DNA of 64,000 bases, from positions 310,001 to 374,000 of the forward strand of contig CP136499.1 in NCBI GenBank assembly GCA_032768795.1, written 5' to 3'. Position numbers and translations under genes: made by a program. The notes under the pieces were generated by a model that saw only the letters and a program-made list of their open reading frames with translations, had not been told where the DNA came from and ran no database searches. Of the stretch, positions 51,001 through 61,954 are shown piece after piece. Each line of letters begins with the position of its first letter. Positions within the stretch are counted from its first letter, which is position 1. Source of the stretch: Tremella fuciformis (Eukaryota > Basidiomycota > Tremellomycetes > Tremellales > Tremellaceae).

Positions 51001-52345
51001 CCAACAAGTCTCAGGACGGGATTTCGACGAACTCTTTGCATCGGTCACCCACAAGTCTTCATTCCGCCTATTCCTCACCATCGTTAACTACCTCGACTGG
51101 GAATGCGACCAAATCGACATCATCGGCGCATTCCTCAAGGCCAATATCGACAAGGACATCTTCATCGAGCCACCAGAAGGTAGCGACATCGCTGCCGATC
51201 ACGTCCTGCACCTCCGGAAGTCATTATACGGTCTCCGACAATCACCGCACTTGTTCAACAAGCGCCTCGACGAGTTCCTACGGGAGCTAGGCTTCAAACC
51301 GACCCTAGCGGACCCATGCATCTACTCGCTGCGACAAGGACACAAGCGGTGCATGATCTCAGTCCATGTTGACGACATGCTCATAGCCGGCAACGATCGA
51401 TCAACAATCGACGAGATCAAGCGGAGGATCGACAAGGAACTTGAGTGCAAGGATCAAGGACCGGTCTCATACTTCCTCGGTATCAACATCTACCGAGACA
51501 GGCCAAACAAGAAGATGTACCTATCACAAGAGCACTACATCGAGGCAGTTCTTCAACGCTTCGGTGAAACCGGGAAAGCCTGCAAGACAATCTTGCCAGA
51601 CGCAAAGCTCGTCGAGGCTACGCCAAAGGAGGTCGAGGAGGCTCGAGACAAACCGTTTCCTGCACTCGCCGGGTCAATCCTCTATATCGCCACTATCACC
51701 CGACCCGACATCGCCTACGCAGCCTCACTGCTGTGTCGCTTCATAAGCAAATGGTCACTCGCGCATTGGAGGGCCGCAAAGCACCTACTGAGGTATCTTC
51801 GAGGAACCTCGGATCTTGCTCTCACCTTCGATGCTCATGGAGGGAGACGAGCACTGTTGGGATGGGCGGACGCAGACTGGGGTGGATGTCTCGATACACG
51901 CCGATCAACAACTGGCTATATCTTCAACACCTACGGAGGCATCGTATCATGGAAAAGCAGGCGACAACCGACAGTCGCACTGTCGACGACACAGGCAGAG
52001 CTCCTTGCATCGACAGAAGCGGGGAAAGAGGCAATATGGCTCAGGCAACTATTGAACGACCTCGACCTAGGCATAGATGGAGCAGTGCCCATCTACAACG
52101 ACAACAATGGGGCCATTCAACTGGCCAAACATCAACACGGGTTCAAGTTGAACAAAGCATTCGACATGCGAGCCCAGTGGATACGAGAGCATCAAGCTGG
52201 TGGTCTGCTTGAGCTCAAATACACACCAACGGACAGCAATCGAGCCGACATCCTGACCAAGACCCTTTCGGCCGAGAAGACAAGACAGCTCCGGCAGTTA
52301 CTGGGATTGGAAAGACAAGGAGAAGGAGGGCAGATGAGTCAATAG
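48044..52345 (+). CDS. Copia B Gag-Pol polyprotein, 1433 aa
   Basis: Same domain order as copia A: gag with CIHHPDQGRHSTDEC (about 249-263), protease IIDSGAT (about 345-351), integrase HHCC (about 482-518) and D-D-E (D546, D608, E644 approximately), RT with KARFVVRGF and HVDDM, RNase H with WADADWGG and intact STTQAELLAS (Glu about 1319). Start ATG 48044 lies 97 bp after the LTR. Copia elements cleave this product with their own protease. It differs from copia A by scattered substitutions and a few residues near 290-300, so the copies are not from the same burst. Confidence 0.95.
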   Translation: MPSVQTVKEERKLNGRDNYAQWVREIRVVLGSAGLVPHITKDASAIRALVEARYPVSSPATAAETSKRAVALYEHEKEQSTALSTLYGSLTETVQNKLPSSLIDFENPQPKGLYDHLVTTYGADNGSRLAELWSSIFGETIPENEDPEPHLTAIRSQLAEITSSAITSKLTLEQFANQIGAYAAIRRLPSSYGLLASTFYSGTSSNKIHLDEVIDRVADEHRRRQQKGESVNEMGMLSKSLPKPAGKRCIHHPDQGRHSTDECWKVNGVPKHIQEQRSAKEADRRKKQGGQAGKGMKAREQSESGDDSSSEAKRGSSREIKEEGYYATEIALHAHDNLPSTSIIIDSGATSPFIKDKHLLSHLTKLDKPIKIQIGDGSIVEATHSGRLTFENVWYKNALYVPSFTHNLLSTQRLGPYTGTHWRFSSDSATLVEKGKVILRGKKLGNLWVVDDTPVRTTSRIHRALQARENTEAEDNRLLTWHKRLGHSNMRKVWELGKEGKLGAKWTGLFRRVECMDCLKGKATRSASLPNPRRAGKPLVEVSVDLWGPATVQSREGFQYFLTCYDDHSKFVQAIPIKKKSDAAEALQDYIKLAENQLDRTVKTIRSDQGGEFTSKEFSHWCKSKGIEHTLTPTDAHNQNSRVERVHLTILNDIRTCLADSNLSSQFWVDALRYVVFTRNRLPDSQGKIPVALFRPHHDIDIRYEGMQPFGQHCIYRVVSPASKLDERGQCGRLLGYTEGTWGYKVLTQTNRVIASRDVTFITGKKTTPRPDEPRRILEPPQPEPRQASTSLDEDDDTSIELNEIVEAGEAPEEEEQREEMDDIPPQAVPRQGRGWANEYIREDAPSPEPNPDNGPEDPDRRLNQPIEADADEPRRSGRLAGQEPSHHPLHDIDMDYNRVAIEHALSAQSLTNPQSYTEARRAADWEEWNRAMDEEMTKMEKYGVWEKVPRENHRTLTGKWVFTRKIDGDTGKASQYKARFVVRGFQQVSGRDFDELFASVTHKSSFRLFLTIVNYLDWECDQIDIIGAFLKANIDKDIFIEPPEGSDIAADHVLHLRKSLYGLRQSPHLFNKRLDEFLRELGFKPTLADPCIYSLRQGHKRCMISVHVDDMLIAGNDRSTIDEIKRRIDKELECKDQGPVSYFLGINIYRDRPNKKMYLSQEHYIEAVLQRFGETGKACKTILPDAKLVEATPKEVEEARDKPFPALAGSILYIATITRPDIAYAASLLCRFISKWSLAHWRAAKHLLRYLRGTSDLALTFDAHGGRRALLGWADADWGGCLDTRRSTTGYIFNTYGGIVSWKSRRQPTVALSTTQAELLASTEAGKEAIWLRQLLNDLDLGIDGAVPIYNDNNGAIQLAKHQHGFKLNKAFDMRAQWIREHQAGGLLELKYTPTDSNRADILTKTLSAEKTRQLRQLLGLERQGEGGQMSQ

Positions 52346-52350
52346 ACATG

Positions 52351-52364
52351 CTCGCGAGGGGAGG
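52351..52364 (+). promoter_or_regulatory. Copia B polypurine tract
   Basis: GCGAGGGGAGG ends directly at the 3' LTR, as in copia A. Confidence 0.8.
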
Positions 52365-52682
52365 CGACGGAAATAGGTGGTACGCTCACATGAGCTTGAC
52401 TCATCTTCGAGTGACCTCGTCGAGGCTACTCGATCCTCGACGAGGTTGTGCCTCGACGAGGTTCACCCTCGACGAGGCAGAGAAGCTGCCACCAACGATA
52501 ACTCCGCTTATAACGCCGACACCCTCGACGACCTTGTAGAATGCCGCCGCCTGTTGCCCTCCTCATCACTCATAGCAAGTGCTGAGCGGGCAACAGGTAA
52601 GTCCGAATGCATCACTCATAGCAAGTGCTGAGCGGGCAACAGGTGACCGGAATCCCATTGCCTCAGAGCTAAGATTCCGTCG
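52365..52682 (+). repeat. Copia B 3' LTR, long form
   Basis: 318 bp with two 34 bp direct repeats spaced 46 bp apart. Otherwise matches the 5' LTR by eye. Followed by TGTGG. Confidence 0.93.
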
Positions 52683-52687
52683 TGTGG

Positions 52688-54411
52688 GACACTCTGAAAG
52701 GCTGGGTGTCAGTCAAGTTTCACACAAAGCGCTCCCTGTTCGACCCACAAGTAATCAGAATGCTCGGCTGAGTGCGTCAAGGAGCCGTAGCGAATAGCTG
52801 CCAACATCAGCTTGTCGCCACGGTCTCATCAGCACGAGAAGGGTGGAGCACGAGGTCTGACTATATCTGACTGCTCCCGGTGTGCCCATCCGTGGTGAAC
52901 CTTCTCGGTGGACCTCCGGAAGATCGATCACTCCAATATCGCTTTGCCGATTAGTGAAGCATATGACAAGCATGACTTTGTATCAGCACGATCAGTCTTT
53001 CGCGACGTTCAATGTAGCTCGCACATACTCCAGAATTTGCTCGGGCTTCCCCCATCGTAGGAGCAATCGCAACAACGGAGCGGAACACGGGTGAGCCGAG
53101 GTGAATGCAGTGAGGGGTGTCCAGGTACGATTACCCAGGTGAGTCGCGCACGTACTGACAGTGAGCGAGTGCATTCAAGTCAGTTACGATCCAGGGGTTC
53201 ATTTTAGGGAAGCGATTCGACTGACTGGTGTGGCCCTGTACATGTCGCCACCCGATATCCGTTTCACTTAGGTCTCGCCTCCCGAATGGGCGCAGACTCA
53301 AGGCTATGACGGTAGCGGGAATTAGAGCTTGGTGACCTCGGCCCTTTGACTGATGCCGATAATGGCGAGGAAGCGACAGGTCGTCCTATGTGGTTTCTTG
53401 TCGAATATTTCAGTCTCAGGAAGCCTGCGGATGGAGACCTGAGATATATGCCAAGCATCCGAACGGTGGTCTTCCGAGAGCCTGACTGCCCATTAGCATC
53501 AGGCCTCACATCGAACGCAAGAGCTCCAATACGGTAAATGTAGACTCACTGTCTTGTCTCTCGGGTCTCAGATTATCTTCGTCTCACAAACAGTATCTTC
53601 TTGCGCTCTCACCGCCATCCAACGTGGAACAACCTCCTTGACACTTCGACTGGGACATTGTCGCTCGCTCCCTTCGATCCGAGCTTGATCTCTTGCCACC
53701 CTACTCCTCGCGCAGCACAAAGACTTAGTGATCTAGCCGATAGGTCGCGTGCCCATCTCCCGGGCCAGCGCTATGCCCGGGGTCCCTCGACGCCTTCTCT
53801 CTCTCAAACTGTCTCTTGGACTTCGAAGCACCTCGTGTCCTCAGTATACCAGCTTTTCCCTCCTTGACTCGATGTTGGGATTTGAAAGTGTATTGCTATT
53901 ACCCATTAGGGAAATTAGCTCTCGCGCGCGGAGGCTATTCCATCAAGCGAGTGTGGCAGTGTGGCAAAGTTCACAATTCTGACATACTGTTCCTGCCAAT
54001 TGCTTCTGTCACTGCCGGAGCAGAGGGTACGAGTCTCGCAATGACATGGCAGACAACTAAGCTAAGCAAATGGCTTGTTACGGACGCCAGGAATCAGTCT
54101 CGTAGCGGACACACATGTCCAAAGGAGTCCGCGAGCCAACACCCGACCGGCACGTCTCCTCGGGCCATCCATTCACTCGGCGACCTGCACCCTCGTCCTT
54201 TCCGCCTTGCCTGAGTCGATCTCTGTACGATGAGCCGTGTCATGGTCAGGATGTGCAAGGCAAGGCGGCGGAGGAGACACACCCATCATCTCATCACTCG
54301 ATCGATTGAATTTTCCGCAGCACCGCCATCCCGGTCTTGGAGCGAGCGAACCCAGGTTTGGGTTGGAAGGCTGCCTGCGCGACAATCTCCACGAATCACG
54401 AATTGGACTAA
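52688..54411. other. No confident gene
   Basis: Plus-strand frames at 53346-53537 and 53816-54214 have protein-like stretches (YYPLGKLALARGGYSIKRVW), but I could not link them by splice sites or assign a family. Confidence 0.35.
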
Positions 54412-54624
54412 CTGGAATCAGCCACGGCGACCCCCTCCCACGAATTGGGTTCACGGGCCCATCGAGGTCCTCCACTTTGTCGCGGTATGTTCTGGTCCTG
54501 CCGAGCGGAACCTGTGCACGGCTTGTACACTCGCACGCACTTTGCAGTGAACTTCTTGCTGGATGAAGACTTGCAATTGGCCTTGGAATTGCTACTGGCT
54601 GATATGCACGCGCGGGACTTGTGA
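54412..54624 (+). CDS. Possible terminal exon of an unknown gene
   Basis: The frame after a TAA at 54412 ends with a strongly helical, acidic C-terminus (NFLLDEDLQLALELLLADMH) and TGA at 54622-54624. The composition is unlike the surrounding noise. No upstream exon could be connected. Confidence 0.25.
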   Translation: MESATATPSHELGSRAHRGPPLCRGMFWSCRAEPVHGLYTRTHFAVNFLLDEDLQLALELLLADMHARDL

Positions 54625-55471
54625 GAAGGAGCAGGGCTCGACGATCAGTATGACGACTCGTCCGAGGGGAAGAGGACGGGGGTTCGCATGAGGGGAGGGG
54701 GGGGGGGGGGGGGGACGGTGAGGGCGGCGAAGGAGATCGCCTGAATGGTGATAGACTCCGAGTACGGATCGTCCCGGAGCTTTTGGGTCGGAAGGGCCTA
54801 GTACGACTCCTGGAAGACTGAGGCTCGGACACCTCCTCCTTGGTGCTCGAGGTCGAGATCGGTCAAGGTGGAGGTCGAATTGCATCAAGCTGCGAGTGAG
54901 CGACGCAATCTCAGTGCGAAAGCCTGACTGACCTTCTCATCGGTCTTGACCTCCTCTGTCTTGGCGCCGATGACCTGTGCGACAACTTAGGAACTGTCCT
55001 CTCTGCCCTGTGACCACTGTTCCTCCTCCAAGGTCCGCCCTCATCCTCTCTCTCATGGGACTCGCCACAATCGTCGAGCGTGACTGCCGATCAAGTCCTC
55101 CATTCTCGAAAGAGAAGCGCCCACCACGGCTTTCTGACCAGTCGTGTACGGGTCTTACATGTGTGGCATACTGCTCCAGTGGTCACAATGGCAGCCCCTC
55201 GCAACTCGAAACTAAGAAAGGTCAAAGCGATGTGGAGGTCCACGGGTTGAGGCGCATGGGTCCACCACCTCGAAGAGTTCTTAGCCTCGGGCATTGGGAA
55301 GAGAGAGGGGCGGTATCAGGGCCGAAGGACATCGAGAGCGAGCGACAGTGCTGTGTGGAAGGAAGGTGGAAAATCCTCAAACCGACGCTAGCTAATACAA
55401 GGACCAATGGGCGGCGGAAAGTGTCACGTGAATGTGGCACTTTCGTTGTTGAGCAGCTGTCTGCCGATCTC
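54625..55471. other. Intergenic with an 18 nt G run
   Basis: A homopolymer of about 18 G lies at 54697-54714, so the exact length may be unreliable. Minus-strand Pro/Ser-rich frames across it are low-complexity. No gene is supported. Confidence 0.4.
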
Positions 55472-55517
55472 GACTAGGTAAATCGTGCAGAAAGGTGCAC
55501 GATAGGGCGTAGCACCG
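55472..55517. repeat. Dispersed hairpin repeat, copy 1
   Basis: ATCGTGCA (55482-55489) and TGCACGAT (55496-55503) form a perfect 8 bp stem with a 6 nt loop, inside a 42-46 bp block that recurs at 63943-63988. AT-rich sequence follows. Origin unknown. Confidence 0.6.
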
Positions 55518-55785
55518 TATTTTGATTTTATTTTAGGTTTTTAATTGTATTTTGTTGTTTGCCGGTTCTCAGGTAGTTTGCTAAGCCTCATACAATTCTT
55601 TGATCTTTGATTCCGTTAGATGGGAGGGGTGGGACAACCCCGCACCCCTGCCCTCCCCCTCCCTCCCTCTTACCCCCTTGTGCCTGACGGTGCATGTAGC
55701 TCAACCCTGACGGGTCGAGCATCCGGCTGCGCCAGATGTTGTTGTCATGTCAGCCATACCTGTGTGATGTCCATTGCATGCCTAC

Positions 55786-56188
55786 TGTCACGCCGGCCAC
55801 GCCTACATGATCACCAGCGCCTACCTACAACCTTCGTCCCAGCCCAGCACACGAGTCAGACACGTGAGGATATCATTGAGCCTCGAGTAGCTTTGACAAG
55901 CTTGAGTGGCCTCGACAACTCTAGAGCTCAAGCCTTGTCAACGGTGTTTCAAGGAGAAAGCCCGAGGCGGTGCAGAGGAGGGCATGGGTGATACATATAC
56001 AACTCCTCGCCCGTAGACCGTCCTTAGCGCCATGGTATTGAGTCCTATGGATAGAAAGTAACGGCGCAGCGAAGTTGTGGGCGCACGAGAGGCTGTAGAA
56101 TACACCTTCTCATGGAGAACAGAGATAGATTGACAGAGAGCACGTGTGAGAGGGCCCATCAGTTGACGACCGGTCTGGCCCAGTGACA
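55786..56188 (+). repeat. Old solo LTR related to Ty3-1, with CCTAC target duplication
   Basis: 403 bp, TGTCACG to GTGACA, flanked by CCTAC (55781-55785 and 56189-56193). It is a diverged relative of the Ty3-1 LTR in plus orientation: it retains TTTCAAGGAGAAAGCCC and a mutated self-primer region. Confidence 0.85.
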
Positions 56189-56193
56189 CCTAC

Positions 56194-57328
56194 TGTCACG
56201 TTGGCCACACATGCAACCTTTGTCTCAGCCCAGCACGCCTGTCAGACACAGGAGCACCTTGTCAGTGCTCAAATACCCTGGAAGAGCCTTGAGTAGCCTT
56301 GAAGACGGTGTTTCAAGGAGAAAGCCCGAGGCAGTGCAGAGCTGGGCGCGGGTGTTATATATACGAGCTCACACCAATAAACCGTCCTTAGCACCGTGGT
56401 ATTGAGTCCCATGGATAGAGTTTAATGGGGCAGCCATGTTGTTGACACACAAGAGGCTGTGGAAAGCACCTTCTTGCGGAGAACAGCACCAGATCAACAG
56501 ACAGCACGTGTGAGAGGGTGTCAGACCTGTACCCGGTGACCTGTTTTAGATCCAACTAAAGCTCACCTAAATCAATCTATCGGTTCAAGCTGCTAACTAT
56601 TAACGACTATTCGTAACAGATAGTAACGAACAAGAGTAGAGTGGAACCAAGCTGGGTGAGGAGCGATCAAGACTCACTTCACTTATCTATCTCTCGTCAC
56701 TGGTACGGTCGATTCTCTAAGTAGACGTTCTATCTAGAGGACTAGTTAACTAGATCGCTGAGGAACTTCCTCTGCGATCTTCCTTCTTAAGTATCTGCTG
56801 GCTCTCGCCCGCTCTCCCTCTGATCCTTCTAGCATCGTCCTTCGTGGATCGTTCCATCGTTCTCCTAGTCGCTTCTACTCGTTCCCAATACTCTCTAGTA
56901 TTCTCTCGTCGTCTCTCTTCTCTTCTATCGTCTTCTCTCCGCGCTGGCTTGCATCTAATCTCCTTGCGTGCCCGTCGTCGTCCTTATCGTCCTCGGTCTC
57001 CGCCCCGTGGCCCTGACTGTGAGATAACTCTATCCTCCGTTATCGTGGACCTGACTCTTGTCCTTGCGTGCGTTCCTATCTCAAATCGGCCGATGGCAGA
57101 CTGAGACGTATCCCTCTATCGTTCTCCAGGTTGTTCCAGCGCTTTCAAGAACAAGTCGTAGTTATTCGTGACTAATAGTGACAGTTCTACCGTACTCACG
57201 TTCTTCGGTTCGTAGGATCCTTTGGATGTTTCCGTCGGAAATTGCCTCGTGGTAGTCTCGTGGTCAGGATGCCGTGTCGGTTTCCTGACAGAGGGCCCAT
57301 CAGTCAATGATGGCCTGGGACGGCAACA
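56194..57328 (+). repeat. Second old Ty3-1-like LTR, split by another insertion
   Basis: Starts directly after the CCTAC of the preceding LTR. Left part 56194-56518, right part from about 57291 to 57328. It keeps TTATATATA and the exact TAGCACCGTGGTAT self-primer block. The right end is diverged and lacks a CCTAC repeat. Confidence 0.75.
56519..57290. repeat. 772 bp solo LTR (or LTR-like element) of a third family, nested
   Basis: Ends TGTCAG/CTGACA and target duplication GAGGG (56514-56518, 57291-57295). No coding frame. Size, ends and 5 bp duplication fit a solo LTR; a short non-autonomous element is possible. Confidence 0.75.
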
Positions 57329-59116
57329 GCAAGCAAGCCTCATCAGACTTGGCTTATTTTGACCCTAGTGGTGCAGTGATAGCATCTGGAGAGTGTAGTT
57401 GCTATGTAGGTGATTGGCCTTGTCACAGATGTCATTCCATCCATCAGCCTCATGCATGCATGTTTCTCTGCTGAAAGGGGAGAGGGGCAGCAAGGATGTC
57501 CGGAATTTTTCTATTTGATCCCCCCATTTGCGGTTTTTGGCACGTGTTTGGCACGTGGACCCGCAGAATTCACCCCCGTAAGAGCTACGCAAGCTACGCT
57601 GATAAGGATCGAGTCTCCGGTGAGTCTGCATGCGCAGTAGGGCGTTGAAGAGACATCTGGCTCACATCCAAAGGATCGATCCTACTGCCCAACGCGGCCG
57701 GACCCAGATATGCAGGACGAATCCCTGGTCGGCGCGTTGCGAGTGGTAGATGCGCGGGTTTTAGGTGCCGTCATACTGTAGTCATCTGGAATGGTCACTT
57801 CACTGGTCAGCCCCCGGACCACCGGGCACGGGATGTCCCCAACGGTCGGCGCAATCGGAGCGTCCATGTCGCAGCGAGCGCGCAACAATCCCGAAACTGT
57901 GACCTGTCGCGATCTCGTCAACTGACGAGTGGTCCTGATTTGAATTGTACGCAGATTGGCGATCATCACCAGGCTAGAGTCGGCGTGCGGGTCGGATCGA
58001 ATCAGGCTGACACATGGACACGCTCGACTCCCCTGACAGGTCTCGGCGGGCAGAAGAACAGGGGAACGGGGCGATGACTGGGGTTACGAGGAGCGACGAT
58101 CGAAGAGGTGACAGTCTCTTCGAGTCCGCCTTGTTGAACTCGTGATGGCCACTGCGATGAAGGCGGCGGAGACGGTACTAAACGCGTATAATCATTGTAG
58201 ATTTTTGACGCGCGTTCCCCGGGCAGGCCGATCCCGTAGGCCAGAGGCTTGAGAAAGAGCAGACCCAGGGGGTAATCATGGCTCTGCAGTCCGACCAGCT
58301 ACTGATTACCTGACAGCCTGAGAGCTTGGCGCCAACGGCGCCAACGTCGATGCCGGCGGATCGACGATAGCCAACCAAGGGGAGATGTATCCCGGCGTGA
58401 CGTGGTTCGTCATATCCGCCCTAAATCGGTATTGTTAGGCCAAGGCATCACGGGAATTCACTGCTCCGTCAGCTCCGGATGAGAGGTGTTCATACTTGTA
58501 TGGGAGACAGGCTGTACATACATGACTGATTGACTCACTGAAATGGTGAAACGAACGGTCATGTCGAGATAGGATGCAGTCAGGCAGGATCGTAGATATG
58601 CTGAGCTGACGCTTCGCCTGCAGAATGCTCACTGGTCGGCAGTCTGGCGACTGCTGCCAAATTGTTTCGATCGAACATGCGGTGAGCTTCGCCTCACTCT
58701 ACCGGCCACCCGCGCGGTTCAGTGTGCGAGCAAGCCGTGGAATACATATGTACCAGATTGATAGAGTGCGGTTGTATTCGGTCCCCTCCGCGCCTCTGTC
58801 ACTCCCCATTCGCTCCTCGTGCTCGCACTGCTTCGAGCGCGGAAAACTAAGAGGTCGATCCATAGTGCCCCCATGGTCGCCGTCTTCATGAAGCTCCGAG
58901 ACGTACCTCCCGCGCCTTTGGCATAACGACCTAGAGCCCTCGCTGCTGATCCCAAGCCGCTACACTACATGTCAGGTGATCAGTCAAGCATTGACTGTCG
59001 ACCCGAAACCTGCCAGAACTCCGGACCGATGAGTACATGTATGCATAAGACCAGAGTAATAGACAAGATACCTGACGTGAACTTGATTTGGTGCCTCTCG
59101 GACAGTTCTTGGGCGC
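57329..59116. other. No confident gene
   Basis: A minus-strand frame at 57682-57969 (96 codons) has ordinary composition but no motif or partner. Nothing else is supported. Sequence near 59116 is downstream of the next gene. Confidence 0.35.
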
Positions 59117-61954
59117 CTACACATTGGCCTGGGCTGCTGCTGCTGCCGCTTCCTCCAGGATGGCCTTGCCTGCTTCGATAATCAGGCTGGTCATTTCCTC
59201 TCGACTAATGATGGCCACTTTCGTCCATCCCGCCGCTTCCATGGCTCGCACAGCGCATGGCAAGAAGAACTCCTCATCAGAGGGATCGACGTGGGCCTCT
59301 TCCGATGAGTCAGTGAGTCTCGCGGGGCTGACCTCAGAGAATCTGTCCGGGAAGTCAAGATCGGGGTCCGAGCCCTTCCAATGCGCTCGAGATCCGGTGT
59401 CAGAGGCTCGCGCAAAGTCGGAATGGGGGTATTTGAGGTCGGGATCATCAGAATGATCGTCTTGGTCATCAGACCCAAGCTCTTCGTCCGCCAAGGAAGC
59501 CCGCTTTTGATTCTCGGACCGGGAGCCAGGTGGACGATGAAGCCGATGCGCAGGCCGATCGGACATGAGCGAGAGACCATCCGTCTCATCGGAGCTGAGG
59601 GAGCGGGACAAGGGGGGTACATCTTGAGATAGAAAGCGTCCGCCTGCGGCTGCAAACCCATAAGACTCTAGCGTGCTGCCGAAAGATGGAAGTTCGGATC
59701 CTGCACAAGGCATCAGTCCGCGTAAACCAACAGCAATAGTCGACTCACGCTCTGAAGGCTGCTCGTCACCGCCCAAGGGCTGAACAGACGCCTGGCGATT
59801 TCTCCCGCTGCCCGTGGCTTGAGAATTGCCATGATTTCCGCCGTTGTGACTACCCTCACCGCCTCCCTCATGATCACGACTTGGTCCGCCTCCCCTACCG
59901 TCGTGCGATCCATTGCCTCCGCCACCTCCATTGGTCCCGCCGCCACCGCCCTGTTCATTGCCACCGCCACCGCCGCTACCGCCACCGCCACCGCGACTAC
60001 CGCCATCGCCGCCTCCTCCTCTGTCCTCTCGTCGGGCGCGGCGAGAGGCATTCCCGCGCTGTGCCCTCGTCTCTTTGTCGACCGCGCGACCGTATAGCGA
60101 GGGCTTGTGTTTAGGCTGGCGAAGCCGCTCGTCGATTGCATGTAGCGCCTCATCCTCGCCAGCGTCCGGCTGAAGCAAGACTGCGGTTGAGGAAGATCCA
60201 CGATACCTGTCTCTTACGGCTGGTTGCAGATATGCACGAGCCGCACCCGCTGCCATCATCATGGCTCCGTCGTCGTTCCCGGAAGCGTGCACAACACCCG
60301 CCTCTACAGTGGAAGAGACGGAGAAAGCCGCCCAGAGCTTCTTCCATGTGGGTAGCTTGTCGACATCCCTGTGCCCTTCGAGCTGCTTGGGGTGTACGAG
60401 GGGCTTCAAAGGACTGTCGTACCTCTCGAATGCAACAATTTGGTGAGCGGTCATCACCACGCTCCGAATAGCAGCTACGGCGGCGTTATCGACATTGTTT
60501 CCGGAGCGATCCCGTGCGTCCAGCTCCCTCTCAATATCCCAAGCAAGAGTGGTGTGATCGACCCGATCCAGAAAATCGGGGATGTCGGTGATAGCCCGCG
60601 AGAAACCCTGGCCAACTTCGATCGCAAGTGTTCTCTCGTCCGGATCAAGGACAACGATACGGGAGAAACGAGTCATACACGCCAGGTGGCCCATCCAGGT
60701 GCCGCATATCTCGTTGGCCTGTTGAATATACAACATCGCTTGTCCCCATCCAGTAGTGAGGCGAGCCTTGAGCGCGGCGGGGACATCTCCTGGAGCAGAT
60801 GACCGGAGGAGTCGCTCATATTCTGGCCAAGTCATGCTGAAAGCCTTGTCCTCGCCGACGAGGAGAGCGCATTGAGTAGCCGGTTTCGCGATTGAGGATG
60901 TTGAAGGTAATGGGGTATCGTCTGCAGATTCATCGAGATTGAAAGCTGACTGCTTTGTGGTCGAGGGTGCAGTGACCGTCCGGAAATGCGTGACCGACTG
61001 GATTCTGCGGAGCATCCTGGCAGCGAGTCCGCCCTTGACGTCCTGAGTGCGGGTATGATTGACGTCAGGTGATCCGTTGATGCCCATCGGAGGATCGGAT
61101 GAATGCGCGAGACGGGACTGTTTCCCTGGATTCGAGGTCGAGGTCGAGGTCGGGACGGGAAGAGAGCGCACTGCCGGTCCGCGGATGGATAGGGTGTGAT
61201 CCGGGATACGAATACCTGCTCTCGGGGCGTCCGTTTGTCCCTCCGTGTGCAAGCTGTGTGACCGCTTTGTGCTCATGCTGCTACGGTTGGCGGTGTGGTC
61301 GACCAAGGCGTTCACTCGTGTGTGGTAGGGGGATGAAGGAAAGACCTGTGGAGAAGCGGAAGCAGAAGCGGGTCTCGCGGTCGAGATGTCCGCGGGCAAG
61401 GGGGAGATCTGAACTGATGTCGTTGCTGCTAAGTGTAGTCAGCTTTAAACTCCGTCATCTCTGTACATCTACTCACACCCCGCCTGTGAGCAGCTCGTCT
61501 TTCGCCGCTTTTGAGACCCCGTCATCGCCTTGTAATGCTCGTACAGCTTGCAGAATTCCTGGAAAGTCCAGGAATTCTCCAGTCGGAGCGAGTGCTGGGG
61601 TGGATGCGAGACGACCAGAAGCTTGTCCAAATCCTGCTCGGGGGTGTGGATCACGCTCGACGAACAAGGTCCCAATTTTGCCTGAATGCTGTTGGTGTCG
61701 TCGGTGAGACACAACAGCTCAAAGATGCTGCACCAGCGACGTTGGATCTCTGGCTCATGGTACGGTTGCCTGACAGTTGAGATGACAAGCCTCTCAAATA
61801 CAACGAACGTGTTGGGACGCTTGGCCCGCTCCGGATCATACAGGAAGCCATACGCGTTCGAAGGAAACTTGTTGACGGTGATCCACCGAGCGTCGTCATC
61901 GTGATGTGTTCCAGCGAACAAACGACCGAGAGAGAATGATTGCCGTGACGGCAT
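59117..61954 (-). CDS. Unknown large protein, about 913 aa, two introns
   Basis: ATG at 61954 (MPSRQSFSLGRLFAG). Exon 1 (61954-61477) encodes a globular, Trp/Phe-rich domain (WITVNKFPSNAYGFLYDPER, FQEFCKLYEHYKAM). Intron 61476-61429 (GTGAGT to TAG) joins it in phase to a long frame. A second intron of 48 bp, 59748-59701 (GTGAGT to GCAG), is a multiple of three, so the frame stays open if it is retained. The middle has a helical domain (AFSMTWPEYERLLRSSAPGD, GTWMGHLACMTRFSRIVVLD), then a glycine-rich stretch (about residues 620-700) and an acidic tail ending in EEAAAAAAQANV. No transmembrane segment or known family was recognised. A host gene outside the transposon cluster. Confidence 0.7.

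Larger units (their letters stand above)
47675..52682 (+). mobile_element. Copia B: complete Ty1/copia LTR retrotransposon
   Basis: Same family as copia A, opposite orientation. Target duplication TGTGG at 47670-47674 and 52683-52687. The 5' LTR is 272 bp and the 3' LTR 318 bp; the difference is one 46 bp unit. The gag-pol frame is uninterrupted and all catalytic motifs I checked are present, so this copy could be autonomous. Confidence 0.95.
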
